NCBI GenBank assembly: GCA_903825095.1
Contig: CAIJZF010000305.1
Coordinates: 1 to 11,348 of the forward strand
Reading direction: 5' to 3'
DNA: 11,348 bases
Source of the DNA: an uncultured Bacteroidota bacterium
Lineage (GTDB): Bacteria; Bacteroidota; Bacteroidia; Chitinophagales; Chitinophagaceae
The notes beneath the pieces are model-generated. The model saw only the letters and a list, made by a program, of their open reading frames with translations, was not told the origin of the DNA and made no database searches. Shown one piece after another: positions 8,101 through 11,348 of the stretch (positions are counted from its first letter, which is position 1; every line of letters starts with the position of its first letter). A program made the translations under genes and the position numbers.

Positions 8101-8945
8101 CCTTTCTCATCGCGTCTCCAATAAGTATCGCCCACTTTAGGTCCGGTACTTGCATGCGTATTACCTGCAGACTTTACTATTAAATAATTGGGCGCATTAT
8201 AGGCGATAGAATCCATGGCTTGTGCGCCATCATCATAATAACCAAACTTATAATCTTCTTTTTCATTCCATTTTCCATGGTATTCCCATCTTGTAGAATC
8301 GTCGTTATAATCCCAGCCTGCAATGTTTCCATAAGAATGGTTAGAAATCAATAAACCATTTGCAGCGGCAGCAGCCATTTCTGATTCGTCATCAAACCAG
8401 TCATAAGAATAAGCGCCTTTAACTCCATAGGCCATTCCTTTTGCAAGTGCATTCGCACCTTTGCTAAACATAATACCTGCTACATGTGTGCTATGACTCA
8501 CTGTTTTAGTAGCATTGTCTTTTTCTACTACTTTTCCATCAAATTCAACATGGGTAGGACGAGGCACGCCTTCATCCCAAATGCCAATTCTATTGGTCAT
8601 GATACTACTAGCGCCACTTAAATTAAATCCCAAAATACCACCAGGCCAAACTTTATTAGCATTAATACTTATGGCTTGTATAGGGTCGGCAAAAGTAGTG
8701 AGGTATTTAGGTTGTCCAAAGGCATCTATGCCCACTAAATTTGAACTTGCATTATTTTTACTCTTATAACGAATAGGCCAGCCATTTTCTTTGGCTTTAA
8801 GAATAGCTTCTGTATAGTTCGCTCTTGATTTTATTTCAAAATATTTAGCACTATTTAATAAAGCAATTTTTTGTGTTTCATTTTGCGCATGACTAATAAG
8901 GCTTATGGAAAATAAAAAAATAGATAATAATAAAAAATGCTTCAT
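5157..8945 (-). CDS. Secreted Kp43-like subtilase (S8 peptidase) with GEVED, CARDB-like, Ig-like and T9SS sorting domains
   Basis: A 1262-residue exported serine endopeptidase. Residues 1-20 are a Sec signal peptide (basic start, hydrophobic core, likely cut after SHA before QNE). A Bacteroidota-type pro-region follows to about 110. The S8 catalytic domain (about 115-440) has D124 in GIWDEG, H151 in HSTHVAG, oxyanion N262 in KSAGN and nucleophile S376 in SGTSMASP. A Kp43-like beta-sandwich spans about 455-582 (INDLDLKI at 506-513). Next come a GEVED-like domain (about 620-730; DYNNNGAFED at 657-666, GETQDYT at 721-727), a CARDB-like domain (about 735-845), an Ig-like stretch, a probable jelly-roll region (about 920-1080), a second Ig-like repeat (about 1100-1165) and a T9SS type A sorting domain (about 1180-1262; NLTTGVYFVKIY at 1236-1247) ending in a beta strand. 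It probably acts extracellularly or at the surface. Domain limits are by eye. The start is ATG with a TAG-free signal-peptide reading. Confidence 0.93.
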   Translation of the reverse strand: MKHFLLLSIFLFSISLISHAQNETQKIALLNSAKYFEIKSRANYTEAILKAKENGWPIRYKSKNNASSNLVGIDAFGQPKYLTTFADPIQAISINANKVWPGGILGFNLSGASSIMTNRIGIWDEGVPRPTHVEFDGKVVEKDNATKTVSHSTHVAGIMFSKGANALAKGMAYGVKGAYSYDWFDDESEMAAAAANGLLISNHSYGNIAGWDYNDDSTRWEYHGKWNEKEDYKFGYYDDGAQAMDSIAYNAPNYLIVKSAGNTHASTGPKVGDTYWRRDEKGKWYDAGKRPDSLSSNNAYETLPMDVNAKNILTVGAVTGIASGYSKKEDAIMTSFSSWGPTDDGRIKPDIVTDGQSVYSTTNASDSSYAYSSGTSMASPGAAGSLFLLQELSQQIVPNKFMRSATIKGLAIHTANEAGLFPGPDYKFGWGLLNIGEAATVLSNALTNKNSSTSVDLVYENVLENKASYSVSVIASGNKPLKATLAWTDVKGDIETSLNDTTRRLINDLDLKITKDSTTYFPWKLNPKIPDDPASRQINSVDNLEKVEIDSTLVGTSYTITVNHKNNLVRGQQAYSLIISGAGGTAYCLSSATSAAGTRMDSVTIAGKVFANTGTKQYIDNSNIIINAESNGTLPISIKLGSTDASDNTRFLKVFIDYNNNGAFEDTETALASAALKNGTYTGLITFPSNLVIGKITKLRIVVTETDASANVKACGNYTSGETQDYTLKVINPTNDLQVTEIVNPIAGLAKRDNQYITAKIANLGSTAQTNLPLSLVVKKGSTTILSINEIFTGRLTGQETMNYTFQKPIDIEADQTYTFTASVNLASDQQKGNNSISATIVSAAAIAAPVATATNCNGSLTLAVSSPSATANYIWYDSANLQNPIAVGASPAGSTSTKNKLYVTQGYQSVVGPLTNTTLGSGGGYNNFAGNFVKINAGGPLNIETVKLYTGYPGKVDFILASFGSFSADGTSYTYYPLQTTSLNVPASSPSPIAAASSAGTPYVEGDTGRIYALNLKIAQAGDYIIIIKCDSATVFRNSGLKDPTYPIGPSKIFSYTGNSVQTASGNYQNYFYFFYSTQINTGDAMSAATEVPVKTSEKPSFIFTDTTLKSTSAATYQWYLNDETIVGATNQNYRPSTNGMYKVATKLGTCTSVSDSRLIMVTAIEEAPVKEINLRISSDDNIENMIKGSSFFVQFSNIQTEGITLDIMNLMGNNVFHKENLINQRSPQKININNLTTGVYFVKIYANKKVYVQRVFVTNN

Positions 8946-9191
8946 ACGAAAAGGGTAGGATTATGAGGTATTTAGGTGCTTTAAAATTACAATGAATTCT
9001 GCATAATTTTCTTATTAATGCCTATAAATAAGGGATAAATAATATAGAAAAATGTTTGTATTTAGACTTGTTGCATAGTATTGAAAGGGCCATTTATGCT
9101 CACTAAGGTTCCTGTTTAACTTTAAGGCCTAAATCTCTTCTAATCCTTGAGTCAATTTATAAAATTGGCATGTATCTTTGCGGGGTGATCT
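8946..9191. other. Divergent intergenic region between the subtilase and mfd
   Basis: A 246-bp AT-rich gap without a credible ORF, tRNA or strong hairpin. It must carry promoters for both flanking genes. The mfd promoter is clear at its right end. For the subtilase no exact TAnnTTTG is found on the minus strand; the closest match is TAATTTTA (complement of 8982-8989), which lacks the final G. Confidence 0.6.
9147..9180 (+). promoter_or_regulatory. Putative mfd promoter (TTG / TATCTTTG)
   Basis: TATCTTTG at 9173-9180 is an exact TAnnTTTG -7 box, and TTG at 9147-9149 lies 23 bp upstream, at the long end of the 17-23 bp spacing I recall for Flavobacterium promoters. The box ends 11 bp before the mfd ATG, so the leader would be only a few bases. 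Confidence 0.6.
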
Positions 9192-11348
9192 ATGAATGAG
9201 CAATCTCTGTTTGAGCCTTTTGAAAATTCCCCCCTCCTAAATAATTTGGCGGACAGGATAGCTATGTCCCAGCAGGAAGAAAAGCCCTTTCAAATCTTTT
9301 TACAAAACTTACAAGGCTCCTCTGTAGCCTTTGTTTTACAAACTATTTTTTCGCATGCAAAAACCAATCAACTAAATCATTTAGTGGTTTTAAATGATGC
9401 AGAAGAAGCGGCTTATTTTTATAATTCTATTGAAAGTGTAACAGAGGCAATGGATTTATTTTATTTTCCTTCCTCTTATAAAACCCCACATAATTTTAGT
9501 TTATTAAACCCTTCGCATGTAATGCTTCGAACAGAAGCCTTGACAAAAATATCCATGGGTGGGAATAAGAAAATTTTAGTGACTTATCCCGAAGCTTTGT
9601 TTGAAAAAGTAATTATGCGCAATACTTTGCAGCAAAATATTATTCAAATAAAAACCAATGATAGCCTAGATTTAAATGGACTCATGCAACAGTTAGTAGA
9701 CTATGGTTTTGAGCGCACCGATTTTGTTTACGAGCCAGGACAGTTTGCACTAAGGGGAGGTATATTTGATATTTATTCTTTTGGTAATGAAAAGCCTTAC
9801 CGTGTAGAATTATTTGGAGAAGAAGTGGATAGCATTAGGGTCTTTGATCCAGCCACTCAATTAAGTGAGCGTAAATTATTACAAGTAAATATTATTCCCA
9901 ATGTAACCACTCAGTTTGAAGACAAAATAAAAATTCCTTTACTAGAGTTTTTATCCAAGGACTGTTTAATATGGCTGAAAGATTGGAATGTCATCTCCCA
10001 AAAAGGCAATGATCAGTACGAGGCCTTGGGTGATTTTATTGAACACCATGGCAAGGCCAATAGTGTAGATGAAAACGACCCTCACAAAAGAGAGAGTCAT
10101 ATGGAGGACTTTGAAACAGTTGCTGCCACTGAATTGCAGCTAGTTTCAAAAAATATACTAGAGTGGGGTTTTCAAGCCCAGCTATCAAAAGACAAATTGG
10201 TTTTTAATACACAGGCGCAACCTTCTTTTAATAGACAATTTCAATATTTAATTGCCAACCTGCAAGACCTTGAGAAAAAGGGCTATCATTTATTTTTATT
10301 TGCAGAACAAGCCAAGCAATTAGAACGCTTACATGCTATTTTCACCGATTTAAAAACGGAAATTAAGTTTACGCCCATTGTTAAAAATATTCATGAGGGC
10401 TTTATAGACCATGACCATAAATTAGTTTGTTATACCGATCACCAAATTTTTCAACGTTATCATAAATACAAAGTAAAACAAGCCTATAGCAAAAGCAAGG
10501 CCATTACTTTAAGAACCTTGCGTGATTTACAACCGGGAGACTATGTCACCCATATTGACCATGGAGTGGGTGTGTACAGTGGGCTGCAAAAAATAGACGT
10601 GAATGGACAGGTGCAAGAGGCGGTAAGAATTATTTATAAGGACAGTGATATTTTATATGTGAATATTAACTCCTTACATAAGATATCTAAATACACAGGT
10701 AAGGAAGGCACACCCCCTAAGGTGAATAAATTAGGTTCGGACGCTTGGGTGAAATTAAAAGACAAGACCAAGGCGAAAGTAAAATTGATTGCCTTTGATT
10801 TAATAAAATTATATGCACAAAGAAAAGCACAAGTGGGATTTGCTTTTTCTCCCGATAATTATATGGTGCATGAATTGGAAGCTTCTTTTATTTATGAAGA
10901 AACAATTGACCAGGCCAAGGCCATTGCCGATGTGAAAAAAGATATGGAAGCCCCTGCGCCCATGGACAGACTAGTTTGTGGTGATGTGGGCTTTGGTAAG
11001 ACAGAAGTGGCTGTGAGAGCGGCTTTCAAGGCAGCCATTGATGGTAAACAAGTAGCTGTTTTAGTGCCCACCACAATTTTGGCCTTTCAGCATTTTAAAA
11101 CTTTTGCCGATAGGCTAAAAGATTTCCCTGTGACCATTGATTATTTAAACCGCTTTAAATCCGCGGCACAGAAAAAAGAAACCATTGAAAAATTGAAAGA
11201 AGGAAAGATTGATATTTTAGTAGGCACCCATGGTATACTAGGTAAGGAAGTACATTTCAAAGACTTAGGATTGATGGTGATAGATGAGGAACAAAAATTT
11301 GGTGTTGGCCATAAAGAGAAATTAAAAACATTAAGAACCAATGTTGAC
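9192..11348 (+). CDS. mfd: Transcription-repair coupling factor Mfd, N-terminal two thirds
   Basis: Partial: 719 codons are present and the frame is open at the right edge; the family usually has about 1100-1200 residues. Mfd is a DNA translocase that pushes stalled RNA polymerase off DNA and recruits UvrA for nucleotide excision repair. Visible parts: a UvrB-like N-terminal module (about 1-330) with LQGSS at 40-44, a degenerate Walker A lacking the lysine, as is normal for Mfd, and GQFALRGGIFDIY at 183-195; a CarD-like RNA-polymerase-interacting domain from LQPGDYV at 446 to about 505; and the start of the translocase with Walker A GDVGFGKT (597-604, K603) and DEEQ box (698-701). Motifs IV-VI, the TRG region and the autoinhibitory C-terminal domain lie outside. 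The ATG at 9192 is fixed by an in-frame TGA at 9186-9188; the overlapping ATG at 9196 is out of frame. Confidence 0.97.
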   Translation, partial: MNEQSLFEPFENSPLLNNLADRIAMSQQEEKPFQIFLQNLQGSSVAFVLQTIFSHAKTNQLNHLVVLNDAEEAAYFYNSIESVTEAMDLFYFPSSYKTPHNFSLLNPSHVMLRTEALTKISMGGNKKILVTYPEALFEKVIMRNTLQQNIIQIKTNDSLDLNGLMQQLVDYGFERTDFVYEPGQFALRGGIFDIYSFGNEKPYRVELFGEEVDSIRVFDPATQLSERKLLQVNIIPNVTTQFEDKIKIPLLEFLSKDCLIWLKDWNVISQKGNDQYEALGDFIEHHGKANSVDENDPHKRESHMEDFETVAATELQLVSKNILEWGFQAQLSKDKLVFNTQAQPSFNRQFQYLIANLQDLEKKGYHLFLFAEQAKQLERLHAIFTDLKTEIKFTPIVKNIHEGFIDHDHKLVCYTDHQIFQRYHKYKVKQAYSKSKAITLRTLRDLQPGDYVTHIDHGVGVYSGLQKIDVNGQVQEAVRIIYKDSDILYVNINSLHKISKYTGKEGTPPKVNKLGSDAWVKLKDKTKAKVKLIAFDLIKLYAQRKAQVGFAFSPDNYMVHELEASFIYEETIDQAKAIADVKKDMEAPAPMDRLVCGDVGFGKTEVAVRAAFKAAIDGKQVAVLVPTTILAFQHFKTFADRLKDFPVTIDYLNRFKSAAQKKETIEKLKEGKIDILVGTHGILGKEVHFKDLGLMVIDEEQKFGVGHKEKLKTLRTNVD

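Noticed and set aside
8515..8769. Plus-strand open frame antisense to the subtilase catalytic region
   Set aside because: The minus-strand frame carries the pro-region and the catalytic Asp motif; the antisense product resembles no family.
9055..9083. TTTG-N17-TAGTATTG, a possible second promoter in the subtilase-mfd gap
   Set aside because: The -7 box has one mismatch and no gene or RNA candidate follows within about 100 bp; chance is likely in AT-rich DNA.
10892..11341. Two minus-strand open frames opposite mfd
   Set aside because: They overlap the Walker A and DEEQ region of mfd, which is clearly the coding frame.

Overview
The window is AT-rich chromosomal DNA from a member of the Bacteroidota, most likely a Chitinophagaceae- or Sphingobacteriia-like organism. 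The case rests on a large secreted protease with a type IX secretion (T9SS) C-terminal sorting domain, promoter boxes matching the Bacteroidota -7 consensus TAnnTTTG, the absence of Shine-Dalgarno sequences before the starts, and a single-chain (alpha2-type) glycyl-tRNA synthetase next to a MazG-like pyrophosphohydrolase and dtd. The genus is an inference; the phylum is well supported.

Layout. Positions 1-254 (minus) hold the first 84 codons of a free methionine-(R)-sulfoxide reductase, cut by the window edge. Upstream of it on the same strand, 337-1839, is a lipid-linked polysaccharide flippase of the Wzx/RfbX type that must start at a TTG codon. A 68-bp divergent gap with a -7 box separates it from a rightward cluster: dtd (1908-2360), a MazG-like pyrophosphohydrolase (2435-2776) and glycyl-tRNA synthetase (2804-4252). 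A 164-bp convergent gap follows and contains an unusual nested inverted/direct repeat structure. On the minus strand, an exported Kp43-like subtilase (8945-5157) is followed 11 bp later by a ferredoxin-NADP reductase-like flavoprotein (5145-4417). A 246-bp divergent gap then leads to mfd (9192 to the right edge), of which 719 codons are present.

Function. The rightward cluster is housekeeping: dtd removes D-amino acids (and misloaded glycine or alanine) from tRNA, GlyRS charges tRNA-Gly, and the MazG-like enzyme is expected to hydrolyse nucleoside triphosphates. Mfd couples stalled RNA polymerase to nucleotide excision repair, and the fRMsr repairs oxidised free methionine. The flippase and the T9SS-exported protease serve the cell surface and extracellular nutrition. 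I see no phage, insertion sequence, CRISPR, tRNA or defence gene. No gene-free stretch exceeds 300 bp. The least explained feature is the repeat structure at 4277-4405.
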